From Lentisphaerota bacterium (GTDB lineage: Bacteria > Verrucomicrobiota > Kiritimatiellia > RFP12 > UBA3636), in contig JAAZFF010000113.1 in the NCBI GenBank assembly GCA_012511845.1, forward strand, positions 1 to 8,128: a DNA stretch of 8,128 nt. Reading direction: 5' to 3'. A model generated the notes under the pieces. It did not search any database and had not been told where the DNA came from. It saw nothing but the letters and a program-made list of their open reading frames with translations. The position numbers were made by a program, and so were the translations under genes. Shown piece after piece: positions 1 through 7,276 of this stretch; position 1 is the stretch's first letter, and every line of letters starts with the position of its first letter.

Positions 1-456
1 CAATATATGCGGCGCGTGTACAATTTGATGATTGGCGAAAGAACTGCCGAGGAATTAAAAATCAAAATAGGTTCGGCCTATCCTTTACCAGAAGAGGTTG
101 TTATGGAAGTCAAGGGGCGCGACCTCGTTGCGGGCCTGCCCAAGACACTGAATATAGGATCTGACGAAATACGGGAAGCTTTGCAGGAACCCGTTTCACA
201 GATAGTGGATTCCGTGCGTATCTGTCTCGAGAAGTGCCCTCCGGAGTTATCTGCAGATCTGGTTGATCGAGGTATGGTGCTTGCCGGAGGAGGCTCGCTT
301 CTGACCGGCATGGATCGCCTGATAGCTGATACTACGGGGCTTCCTGTTCATATGGCAGATGATCCTCTTTCATCCGTTGCAGAAGGGACGGGGATTGTGC
401 TTGATGAGCTCGGTTGGCTGGAAGAGTTTTCCATGCGCGGTTCTCGGGGACGCTAA
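1..456 (+). CDS. mreB: Rod shape-determining protein MreB, C-terminal part (5' end outside window)
   Basis: MreB is the bacterial actin homologue. It forms membrane-bound ATP-dependent filaments that position the cell-elongation machinery on the cytoplasmic face of the inner membrane. The frame is open from base 1, and about 151 codons are visible before the TAA at 454-456, somewhat less than half of a usual MreB of about 345 residues. Recognisable MreB blocks in order are the LMIGERTAEELKIKIGSAYP segment (about 25-90), LQEPVSQIVDSV (about 182-217), CPPELSADL (about 235-261) and the nucleotide-pocket signature DRGMVLAGGGSLL (about 265-305). These parallel the E. coli sequence closely. An internal ATG at base 7 is not the start, because homology runs through it. 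The gene is first in an mreBCD-mrdA-rodA order and is separated from mreC by 107 nt, the longest gap in the cluster before the repeat block. Confidence 0.97.
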   Translation, partial: QYMRRVYNLMIGERTAEELKIKIGSAYPLPEEVVMEVKGRDLVAGLPKTLNIGSDEIREALQEPVSQIVDSVRICLEKCPPELSADLVDRGMVLAGGGSLLTGMDRLIADTTGLPVHMADDPLSSVAEGTGIVLDELGWLEEFSMRGSRGR

Positions 457-563
457 TATTTTTTGTGCTGATTAGCACGCCTACATCAAATTTTCACGCG
501 AAACTTCCGCAAGTTATATGTGGTTGCATTTGTGTTTTTCGCCAATATATTTGAAGTTTACGA

Positions 564-1457
564 GTGAAAATAAAAAGGTTACTGGTTATGGGAACGGCAT
601 TGCTTATTGCCGTCCTTGTTGTATTGTGGCTGTCGGGGGTGTTTAGAAACAGCATTGCCTCTGCAGTTCGCGATACCAATGCCCCATACGCCAGATTTTT
701 CCTGGCTGTACGAAATTTATATCATAATACAGCAGCTGCAATAGGGGATGCTGCCTCGGTGCGTCTGGAAAACTCGCAATTGAGAAAAGAGGTGGAAAAA
801 TTACGTGCCTCGGAAGTTCTTCTCCAAAAAACATTGACTGAAAACTCTGAATTGCGTAAAAACCTGCAACTGAAACAAAAAGAAAGTTTGCTTATATGTG
901 CTGAAATTATATCGCGCGGTGAAATTTCAGGTTGGTGGAATATTGTGCGCATTGACAAGGGGCAAGATGATGGCGTGGAGCTCGGAGCGGCAGTCGTCAG
1001 CACTGAAGGGCTAGTCGGGCGCATCGTGGAAAGAACATCAGGTACTGCTGATGTTCTTCTTCTGACTGATGCAAATAGTCGCGTATCATGCCTCATTGAG
1101 GGAACAGAGGCAGGCGCACGTGGAATTCTAACGGGAATGGGGGTGCAGAAAAGCGGTGGGAGTCTTGAGTTTCTGCACGTTGTTGAGCCGATGAGTCTTT
1201 CTTATCTCGATAAAGAATTGGAGGTAAAAAAAGGTTTTAAAGTAGTTACGAGCGGTTTGGGAGGACTTTATCCGTCCGGTATTCCAGTGGGTGAGGTTGT
1301 AGAGTTCGCACAGGATTCATCGCGCCTCTATCAACGTGGAAGAGTGGCTCCATATACAGATTTTGCTTCATTAAAGAGCGTGTTTGTACTGTCACCTACG
1401 TTAAGTGCCCGGGCAATGACTGACAAAATGAAGTCAACAGGAGTAGACGTCAGGTGA
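564..1457 (+). CDS. mreC: Rod shape-determining protein MreC
   Basis: MreC is a bitopic inner-membrane protein whose periplasmic domain oligomerises and activates PBP2-RodA, linking MreB to wall synthesis. The 297-residue product has a short basic N-terminus (MKIKR), one membrane segment (about residues 6-26), a coiled-coil stretch rich in E, K and L (about 65-108), then the two-lobed beta domain. Family hallmarks are GWWNIVRIDKGQDDGV (about 123-138), EGLVGRIVE (148-156) and VVTSGLGGLYPSGIPVGEVV (227-246). The start is taken as GTG at 564 because it keeps the positive KIKR residues expected on the inner side of the membrane segment. An in-frame ATG at 588 would remove them. No strong Shine-Dalgarno precedes 564. 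The stop overlaps the mreD start by 4 nt (GTGA), so the two are likely coupled in translation. Confidence 0.96.
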   Translation: MKIKRLLVMGTALLIAVLVVLWLSGVFRNSIASAVRDTNAPYARFFLAVRNLYHNTAAAIGDAASVRLENSQLRKEVEKLRASEVLLQKTLTENSELRKNLQLKQKESLLICAEIISRGEISGWWNIVRIDKGQDDGVELGAAVVSTEGLVGRIVERTSGTADVLLLTDANSRVSCLIEGTEAGARGILTGMGVQKSGGSLEFLHVVEPMSLSYLDKELEVKKGFKVVTSGLGGLYPSGIPVGEVVEFAQDSSRLYQRGRVAPYTDFASLKSVFVLSPTLSARAMTDKMKSTGVDVR

Positions 1458-2002
1458 AACGACTCATTCGAACATCCCTGCTTGTAATGTTTATAGCTGT
1501 TTCCCTTGCGGCAGCCTTTCAGGAAGTATTGCCGCCGATTCCTGTTGGAAATGTTAAACTGCCGTTTTTACTCGGCGTTGTGGCATATTACTCCATGCGG
1601 CGCGAGTTGAGTTATGCTATTATTGCCACCGTATGGTGCGGGATAGTTCATGATGGTCTGGGACGCATGCCGTGGAGTGTCTCCCTTCTGGCTTTTTCAA
1701 TATTTACGATATTCTGCCGCCTTGTACTCCGCCGCCAGATGCCGGACAGCACTTTAACGTGCATGGTGGCTGCTATGGCAGGGGCTATATTAAATGACTT
1801 TTTGCAATATGGAGTGTTGCTGGGAGCAGGGCAATACGCAAGGGTCACGATACATTTTATTTTTATCCGTACCATTATTACCGTTGTGGCTGCATTTGTT
1901 GCAACAGGTATTGTGGCAAGTTTTACAAGACGTTTGGATTATATGGCATCCAACGTGGGGTTTGAGGACAATGACAACGCATTCGGCTGGAATTCAATCT
2001 GA
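1454..2002 (+). CDS. mreD: Rod shape-determining protein MreD
   Basis: MreD is a small integral membrane protein of the elongasome that works with MreC to control PBP2-RodA. The 182-residue product is mostly hydrophobic, with about five likely membrane segments (around residues 7-22, 34-50, 52-68, 75-92, 98-122 and 130-157, some possibly merged) joined by short basic loops such as the RRE and RRQ stretches. Size, hydropathy and position directly after mreC fit MreD, a family with little conserved sequence. The start is GTG at 1454, with AGGAG at 1439-1443 ten bases upstream. It overlaps the mreC stop by 4 nt. The C-terminal 10 codons overlap the start of mrdA by 32 nt in another frame. The acidic C-terminal end (FEDNDNAF) lies in that overlap. 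Confidence 0.9.
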   Translation: MKRLIRTSLLVMFIAVSLAAAFQEVLPPIPVGNVKLPFLLGVVAYYSMRRELSYAIIATVWCGIVHDGLGRMPWSVSLLAFSIFTIFCRLVLRRQMPDSTLTCMVAAMAGAILNDFLQYGVLLGAGQYARVTIHFIFIRTIITVVAAFVATGIVASFTRRLDYMASNVGFEDNDNAFGWNSI

Positions 2003-3953
2003 TAAGGGACGGTTGCGTATGGCAGTTGTTCTGGGTGTGATGATGCTGGGTCTGGCATATCTCACCGGCTGTTTGTATAAGATACAGGTGAAACACTCAA
2101 CTCTTTATTCTGATGCTCAGGATGACTACAGTTTCAGGCGTGTTCGCCAGCCTGCACCGAGAGGAAAAATTTTAGATAGAAATGGCGCAGTACTTGCCGA
2201 CAACAAGCCGTCTTACAGTGTCGCTATTTACATCGAGGAATTGCGCCAGCGCGGTGCGTGGTCCAATACGATCAACCACGTTGATACGATACTTGATAAT
2301 ATTTCGGTAATCACAGGTAAAGAGCGTGATATTGACAGGGATGGAATTTGGGCGCATATACAGCGAAGGCGCCCGATTCCGCTTTTTGCTTTTGAAGGTT
2401 TGGATGATATCCAATTGGCACGTTTGGCAGAATATCCTGGTCCTCTTCCAGGTACTGATATTTATGTACAGGCAAAACGCTCTTACCCGATGGGAGATCT
2501 TGCTTCTCATATAATCGGCTACGTCGGAAGCGGTTTGCCGCGGGAAGTGCAGGAAGAGGGTGAGGAGCCATCAAGCGATAAGGACTACTACTATAATCTG
2601 CCTGATATGGCAGGGCGTGAGGGCATTGAATTAGCGTGTGATTCACAATTGGCAGGGCGTGGAGGCGGACATCTCATAAGGGTAAATGCTGTCGGTTATA
2701 AGCACGAAATTATTCCTGGCAAACCCCCCGTGCCCGGTTCTGATGTTATTTTAACGCTCGATGCTCATCTGCAGAGGGTGGCAGAAGAGGCATTGGGCCA
2801 AAATCGCGGTGCAGCTGTAGTTATAGACTGCACCAACGGGGATATCCTTGCAATTGCCAGCTCACCACGATTTGACCTGGGCGATTTTGTGCCGCGCTTG
2901 TCTCCCGAAAAATGGAAATCTCTTCTGAGAAATCCAAACAAACCCCTTTACAACCGCGCTCTAAACGGAGTTTATATGCCGGGAAGTGTTTTCAAGCCTG
3001 TGGTAGCACTTGGTGCCCTTCGTGAAAAAGTTATAAATGAGCATGAGCACTATAACTGTACAGGATTTATAAAAATTGGAGGTCGTACATTCAGATGCGC
3101 ACAACGCTATGGTCATGGTCAACTCGAAATGCGAAGAGCCATAGCGGCGTCCTGCAATCCGTATTTTATAGAAATAGCGCAGCGAATGGGCTATGAACCT
3201 GCGATTTATGAGGATGCTTTGCAGCTTGGTTTCGGCAGGGCACCACAGATTGGAATTCCTGCCTCTTCAGGTTTGTTGGGATCGACAAAATGGAAAAAAG
3301 CCCGGCACAAGGATTCCTGGCGTGCCGGAGATACGGCAAACGTGGCAATGGGGCAGGGTTTTATAACAGCATCTCCGGTGCAGGTAGCCATAAGGGCAGC
3401 GGCAATAGCGCTGGATGATAAAGTTATAAAGCCGCGCCTGATACGTGATGCTGGAGATGGAATGGGCATCAGGGATGAACTTGTAATAAGTGATGTCATG
3501 GACTGGAGCAATCATGATCTTGCTGTTGTGAAGGGTGGAATGTACGATGCTGTGGTTAAGCCTTATGGTACGGCGAGGCGCTCAAAGATACCCGGTGTTT
3601 CTGCGGGCGCCAAAACAGGAACGGCAGAATATTACGAAGGCGGAGAGCGCAAAAAATTGGCTTGGATGATATCTTTTGCCCCATTCGAAAATCCTGCATA
3701 TACTGTTACTGTGGTTGCTGAAGATTCCGATGCAGGCGGCCAGACTGCCGCAGCAATTCTCAGAAAGATATATAAAGAATTGTTTGCGGAAGAAATTGCT
3801 GAAGCTGTTGAGAGCGGTGAGATTTATATCGAAGATTACCATCATGATGAAGAAGATCATGAAGCTGTTGAAGAGCAGGTTCCCGGATCAGCTGTTGAAG
3901 AGATGGGAGAAACATGGGATGACGCCCAATCGTTTGAGGAGGCGGAAGAATGA
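1971..3953 (+). CDS. mrdA: Peptidoglycan transpeptidase PBP2 (penicillin-binding protein 2)
   Basis: PBP2 is the class B penicillin-binding protein that crosslinks new side-wall peptidoglycan in the periplasm, paired with RodA. The 660-residue product has an N-terminal membrane anchor (about 16-37), a dimerisation/pedestal domain opening with APRGKILDRNG (62-72), and a transpeptidase domain with SVFK (catalytic Ser339, Lys342), SCN (394-396) and KTGTAEY (548-554). C363, C376, H382 and C395 match the spacing of the zinc site known in some PBP2s. The last 55 or so residues form an unusual acidic tail. The start is placed at ATG 1971 because it keeps basic residues KGRLR before the membrane segment; a GAGG lies just upstream. 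ATG 2019, with AAGGGA 9 nt upstream, is the alternative but would leave the anchor without its positive flank. The open frame runs upstream to 1794, but that part is non-homologous and lies inside mreD. The stop overlaps rodA by 4 nt. Confidence 0.96.
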   Translation: MTTHSAGIQSDKGRLRMAVVLGVMMLGLAYLTGCLYKIQVKHSTLYSDAQDDYSFRRVRQPAPRGKILDRNGAVLADNKPSYSVAIYIEELRQRGAWSNTINHVDTILDNISVITGKERDIDRDGIWAHIQRRRPIPLFAFEGLDDIQLARLAEYPGPLPGTDIYVQAKRSYPMGDLASHIIGYVGSGLPREVQEEGEEPSSDKDYYYNLPDMAGREGIELACDSQLAGRGGGHLIRVNAVGYKHEIIPGKPPVPGSDVILTLDAHLQRVAEEALGQNRGAAVVIDCTNGDILAIASSPRFDLGDFVPRLSPEKWKSLLRNPNKPLYNRALNGVYMPGSVFKPVVALGALREKVINEHEHYNCTGFIKIGGRTFRCAQRYGHGQLEMRRAIAASCNPYFIEIAQRMGYEPAIYEDALQLGFGRAPQIGIPASSGLLGSTKWKKARHKDSWRAGDTANVAMGQGFITASPVQVAIRAAAIALDDKVIKPRLIRDAGDGMGIRDELVISDVMDWSNHDLAVVKGGMYDAVVKPYGTARRSKIPGVSAGAKTGTAEYYEGGERKKLAWMISFAPFENPAYTVTVVAEDSDAGGQTAAAILRKIYKELFAEEIAEAVESGEIYIEDYHHDEEDHEAVEEQVPGSAVEEMGETWDDAQSFEEAEE

Positions 3954-5185
3954 AAAAGCGTTTTCCGACTTTTGCCGGCAGGTATAAAGATATAGCATCC
4001 GCCGCCAGATTGCCTTCCCTGAATTGGCCCGTGCTGGCAAGCATGCTTATATTGCTAGTTATAGGCGTGTTTTTTGTCCGCAGTGCTAACGCCATAAGAA
4101 CAGACAGCGTAAGGTATCAATACATGCTGGTTATAAAATGGTGGATACCTCTTGGTCTTATAGTACATTTTGCAGTAGCCAGTATCGATTACAGGAAGTG
4201 GACAGACTACGCCTGGGTTTTTTATTTGTTTGCAATGGCGGCACTCGTGGCAGTACTTTTTATCGGTGTGGAAAAACTGGGTGCCAAACGTTGGCTGTTT
4301 GGCTTGCAGCCGTCCGAATTTGCAAAATTTGCTGTAGTGCTGATGATTGTTTTTTTCCTTGCACGAAGTACACTTACGAATGATTACGGCAGGCTTTTCA
4401 GCGCACTTGCTGTTGCGGCATTGCCGACAGTGCTTGTAGCAGTGCAACCCGATCTGGGCACTGCCTTCGTTTTAATACCGACAGTTATTACTATAGTGTT
4501 CGTTGCGGGATGTGCCCGCAGGACACTTATGGTGCTTTGTATGGCAGGTATACTGGCAACAGGAGTTCTTATTTCTTTGCCGATATTGCCTGAGAAGATA
4601 CCGGAACATTCAAGAGAGAAGGTGGAGAAAATCGTTAACAGGATTGTTTTTCCACATTGGAAAAAAAGGATAGAAGTTTTTGTTTATCCCGATCGTGATC
4701 CTCTCGGCGCAGGTTGGAATAAGCATCAATCGGAAATTGCAGTAGGTTCCGGCGGCATGTGGGGCAAAGGGTATCTGAACGGTACACAAAATATATTGGG
4801 GTTTTTGCCGCGTGCAGTTTCTTCTACTGATTTTATTTATTCTGTTATTGCTGAGGAGACGGGCTTTGCAGGAAGTCTTTTTCTGATTACACTTTATGGT
4901 GTTTTACTCGCAGGGATTTGTGTTACAGGATTTTTATGCCGCGATTACACCGGGCAGCTTATATGCGTTGGTGTGGCTGTACAGCTTTTCACGCATGTTT
5001 TTGTGAATCTTGCAATGACAATCGGAAAAATGCCTATAACAGGCATACCTCTGCCGCTTATCAGTTATGGAGGCTCTTTTACTATATCTACAATGGCTCT
5101 GCTTGGTCTCGTGCAGAGCGTGGCTATATATGGAAATAAATCAACAAATGGGAAAATCGAGACACAGTTTAAGAAAGGCAAATAG
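3950..5185 (+). CDS. rodA: SEDS-family peptidoglycan glycosyltransferase RodA
   Basis: RodA polymerises lipid II into glycan strands for side-wall growth and acts in the inner membrane as a complex with PBP2. The 411-residue, highly hydrophobic product has about ten membrane segments and the SEDS hallmarks in order: GAKRWLFGLQPSEFAKF (111-127), AVQPDLGTAF (164-173), SEIAVGSGGMWGKGYLNGTQ (261-280), STDFIYSVIAEETG (292-305) and the C-terminal MPITGIPLPLISYGGS (361-376). Asp294 in STDFI corresponds to the essential Asp262 of E. coli RodA. The loop just before it (FLPRAVSS) appears about two residues longer than E. coli FLPERH. The start ATG 3950 overlaps the mrdA stop (ATGA) and has a strong AGGAGG at 3937-3942, seven bases upstream. 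This is RodA, not FtsW, because of the mre/mrdA context. Confidence 0.97.
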   Translation: MKKRFPTFAGRYKDIASAARLPSLNWPVLASMLILLVIGVFFVRSANAIRTDSVRYQYMLVIKWWIPLGLIVHFAVASIDYRKWTDYAWVFYLFAMAALVAVLFIGVEKLGAKRWLFGLQPSEFAKFAVVLMIVFFLARSTLTNDYGRLFSALAVAALPTVLVAVQPDLGTAFVLIPTVITIVFVAGCARRTLMVLCMAGILATGVLISLPILPEKIPEHSREKVEKIVNRIVFPHWKKRIEVFVYPDRDPLGAGWNKHQSEIAVGSGGMWGKGYLNGTQNILGFLPRAVSSTDFIYSVIAEETGFAGSLFLITLYGVLLAGICVTGFLCRDYTGQLICVGVAVQLFTHVFVNLAMTIGKMPITGIPLPLISYGGSFTISTMALLGLVQSVAIYGNKSTNGKIETQFKKGK

Positions 5186-5188
5186 GGA

Positions 5189-6847
5189 ATGCTGAAAAAA
5201 TTCTTTAAATTTAAATGGATAACCCGCTCGGAGAAATATCTGAACAGGGAAATAATAGTGAATGCAGAGCAACTGGAAACACGTGTTGCCATTCTGGAAA
5301 ACGGTCGTTTGGAAGAGTTTCAGGTAGAGCACCCGACAGAGGAAAGAATCATAGGATCGATCTTCAAGGGCTGGATTCAAAACCTGGAGAACGATTTACA
5401 GGCGGCATTTGTAAACATCGGAATGAAGAAAAATGCTTTTTTACACTATTGGGATATGAATCCTGATGATGAATCCATGCTGGATGATGATGCTCCTCAT
5501 GCCGATAATGACAGTGGCAACAACAGGGGTCGCAGTGGGAGACAGCGCAAATCTCGCTCAAAACGACTGTCAAACGAGGAAATTGCAAAACTGTATCCTC
5601 CCGGAAGTATTGTAACTGTTCAGGTGTCAAAAGGACCGATAGGAACGAAAGGTCCTCGTGTAACAGCAAGCCTGTCAATTCCCGGCAGATATCTTGTTTT
5701 GCTGCCGGGAGGAACGCTGCGAGGTGTTTCAAAGAAAATCGGAGATTCTCAGGAAAGACAGCGGCTCAAGAAAATTCTCGATAGAATGCAAGCACTGAAG
5801 CTTATACCCGACGACTGCGGTCTTATTGTGCGAACTGCTGGAGCAGGTGCATCAAAGAATGCATTTATAAGAGATTTGCGTGTACTTCTCAGCAGCTACA
5901 ATGATATGAAAAAGGCGATTGCTGAGCAGGCAGCGCCATGTTGTGTTTATGAGGAACCTGATCTTGTAATGCGCATAGTGCGCGATTGGGTTACCGAGGA
6001 TGTGGATCGCATCATGATTGATTCGGCAGAAATATATGAGAGGGTTCGCACAGAGGCGGCAAAAATTTCCCGGCATGCGAGAAATCTCGTTCAGTTTTAT
6101 GACGGGCACTACCCGATATTTGATCATTATGGAGTAGAAAAACAGATAGAAGAAGCCTTCAGGCGTAAAATAACCATGAAATCAGGGGGCTATCTGATAA
6201 TCGATGAAACAGAAGCCTTGATTGCCATCGATGTAAATACAGGACGGCATAAGGGAAAGGGTTCACAGGAAGAAGCCATACTTGAGGTTAATCTCGAGGC
6301 AGTGGAAGAGGTGGCACGTCAGCTGAGGCTTAGAAACATAGGTGGACTTGTTGTACTTGATCTGATCGACATGAAATCGCGCAAGCACCAGCAGCAGGTT
6401 TACAAGGCTTTGAAGAATGTGCTCCGGCGCGACAAGGCGAGAACGAATGTGATGCCGATTTCTGAGCTGGGATTGCTTGAAATGACGCGTCAGAGAACTG
6501 AAGAAAGTCTGCTTTCCCTGATGCACCAGACTTGTCCGTATTGCAACGGCAAGGGCCTGATAAAGTCTTCACTGCAACTCAGTGTTGATATCCAGAGGCG
6601 GCTTGCTTCTCTGATAAACCTTCTGAATGCAGAGAAAAAGGTGATCGATATTCAAATCTGCATCCATCCTGCCGTTCTGGAACGGTTGCGCACTGAAGAT
6701 GAAGAGATTATAAGGAATCTGCAAAGCGACTATAGCGGCAGGCTTTCATTCAAGAGCGATCCTCTCAGACAGGCGGAATCTTTCAGTATAATCGATTCTC
6801 AGACAGGGCAGGTTTTCTTTTCGGCAGGAGAGCAGAAACCCGTTTGA
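5189..6847 (+). CDS. rng: Rne/Rng family endoribonuclease (RNase G)
   Basis: RNase E/G enzymes cut single-stranded RNA, typically in rRNA 5' processing and mRNA decay, in the cytoplasm. The 552-residue product covers the catalytic half only, as in RNase G, and lacks the long C-terminal degradosome scaffold of RNase E. An S1-type RNA-binding domain (about 35-165) starts with IIVNAEQLETRVAILENGRL and is split by a charged insert (91-130). The catalytic core includes IAIDVNTGRHKG (Asp348) and GGLVVLDLIDM (Asp391). The 43-residue spacing equals that of the two metal-binding aspartates of E. coli RNase E (D303, D346). The zinc-link CPYC (Cys449, Cys452) is present, so dimer or tetramer assembly is expected. 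The start lies 3 nt after the rodA stop, with AAAGG at 5174-5178. It is the last gene of the elongasome transcript. Linkage of rng to mre genes is known elsewhere. Confidence 0.95.
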   Translation: MLKKFFKFKWITRSEKYLNREIIVNAEQLETRVAILENGRLEEFQVEHPTEERIIGSIFKGWIQNLENDLQAAFVNIGMKKNAFLHYWDMNPDDESMLDDDAPHADNDSGNNRGRSGRQRKSRSKRLSNEEIAKLYPPGSIVTVQVSKGPIGTKGPRVTASLSIPGRYLVLLPGGTLRGVSKKIGDSQERQRLKKILDRMQALKLIPDDCGLIVRTAGAGASKNAFIRDLRVLLSSYNDMKKAIAEQAAPCCVYEEPDLVMRIVRDWVTEDVDRIMIDSAEIYERVRTEAAKISRHARNLVQFYDGHYPIFDHYGVEKQIEEAFRRKITMKSGGYLIIDETEALIAIDVNTGRHKGKGSQEEAILEVNLEAVEEVARQLRLRNIGGLVVLDLIDMKSRKHQQQVYKALKNVLRRDKARTNVMPISELGLLEMTRQRTEESLLSLMHQTCPYCNGKGLIKSSLQLSVDIQRRLASLINLLNAEKKVIDIQICIHPAVLERLRTEDEEIIRNLQSDYSGRLSFKSDPLRQAESFSIIDSQTGQVFFSAGEQKPV

Positions 6848-6877
6848 TTACGCAATGGATCCCCGGGTGCCTTGCCG

Positions 6878-6945
6878 GACCAGTGGGCAGTGGGCAGAGC
6901 CCGGCACGCCGGGCAGTGGTTAGTGATCAGTGGGCAGTAGGCAGT
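6878..6945. repeat. Degenerate period-7 tract with embedded 7-bp hairpin (left arm)
   Basis: Units read GACCAGT, GGGCAGT, GGGCAGA (6878-6898), then, after the first part of a hairpin, GGGCAGT, GGTTAGT, GATCAGT, GGGCAGT, AGGCAGT (6911-6945). Nearly all end in AGT with strict 7-base phase. The hairpin GCCCGGC-AC-GCCGGGC (6899-6914) has a 7-bp stem and sits between the two runs, its 3' arm feeding the second run. The same arrangement recurs at 7459-7493 (same orientation) and 7553-7592 (inverted). Confidence 0.85.
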
Positions 6946-6962
6946 TTTCTCATGCGGCGCAG

Positions 6963-7024
6963 GGTAGGGCGTGTTTCTCAGAAACCGCCGCAGGGTAGGG
7001 CGTGTTTCTCAGAAACCGCCGCAG
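6963..7024. repeat. Perfect tandem duplication of a 31-bp unit
   Basis: Two identical 31-bp units lie at 6963-6993 and 6994-7024. Each begins GGTAGGGCG, has a self-complementary centre GTTTC-TCA-GAAAC and ends CGCCGCAG. The sequence before the first unit also ends CGCAG, so the boundary is phased on a short direct repeat. The right arm of the block (inverted) has the same flanks joined directly with no unit, which marks these as insertions or expansions. Confidence 0.92.
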
Positions 7025-7030
7025 ACTGTA

Positions 7031-7052
7031 GCACAGACATTCCTGTCTGTGC
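7031..7052. repeat. 22-bp perfect palindrome, left copy
   Basis: GCACAGACA and TGTCTGTGC form a 9-bp perfect stem around the 4-base loop TTCC. The surrounding 29 bases (7025-7053) recur exactly as reverse complement at 7507-7535. No T-tract follows, so it is not a typical Rho-independent terminator. Confidence 0.92.
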
Positions 7053-7074
7053 CCACATGCTGAGCCCTGGGAGC

Positions 7075-7092
7075 CCCGAGCGCCTGCTCGGG
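7075..7092 (+). terminator. Possible weak terminator hairpin
   Basis: CCCGAGC-GCCT-GCTCGGG is a 7-bp GC-rich stem with a 4-base loop, followed by TTTGGTTG. The T-tract is broken and the site is about 230 nt after the rng stop, so a terminator role is only possible. It is nevertheless the best candidate for ending the elongasome transcript. It may equally be one more hairpin of the repeat block. Confidence 0.3.
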
Positions 7093-7127
7093 TTTGGTTG
7101 CATGATGGGCTTGCGTGGTTGTAGTGT

Positions 7128-7191
7128 GGGTGTGCTGTAAGGCAGGGTGCTGCTGACATCCCCGCATCACCCCCTCCTTACGCCGACACCC
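7128..7191. repeat. Long imperfect hairpin of three helices
   Basis: Three nested pairs line up: GGGTGT (7128-7133) with ACACCC (7186-7191), GTAAGG (7137-7142) with CCTTAC (7176-7181), and GGGTG (7145-7149) with CACCC (7168-7172). That gives 17 base pairs separated by small internal loops of 2-4 bases, closing on an 18-base loop. It could be a structured RNA, a folded DNA relic or chance. It shares no obvious sequence with the other elements. Confidence 0.55.
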
Positions 7192-7276
7192 TCAGCTGTT
7201 TGCACACGCTTGCTTGCTGCGAATCACGGTGGCTGGGACCGCAGGCGATATCTGACGCCCGATCGCTTTTTGACCT

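Noticed and set aside
465..478. Hairpin GTGCT-GATT-AGCAC after mreB as a Rho-independent terminator
   Set aside because: The stem is only 5 bp and the T-run lies before it, not after it. On the other strand it is followed by A residues.
524..551. Promoter between mreB and mreC (TTGCAT, 16 bases, TATATT)
   Set aside because: The -35 box matches only half of the consensus, and the transcript would begin a few bases before the GTG of mreC. Too weak to annotate.
1794..1970. N-terminal extension of PBP2 from an ATG at 1794
   Set aside because: The added 59 residues are the mreD sequence read in another frame and match nothing in PBP2. Homology begins just before the membrane anchor.
6857..6871. 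Cloning-vector polylinker remnant (GGATCCCCGGGTGCC)
   Set aside because: It resembles a BamHI-SmaI-KpnI linker but differs within the KpnI part, and the flanks are not vector sequence. Chance or a repeat relic is more likely.
6963..7024. CRISPR array
   Set aside because: The two repeats are directly adjacent with no spacer, there are only two, and no cas gene is near.
6844..7140. Protein-coding gene of 98 codons after rng
   Set aside because: It runs through the period-7 tract, the tandem repeat and the palindrome, has no good ribosome binding site, and overlaps the rng stop. The product is repeat-derived.
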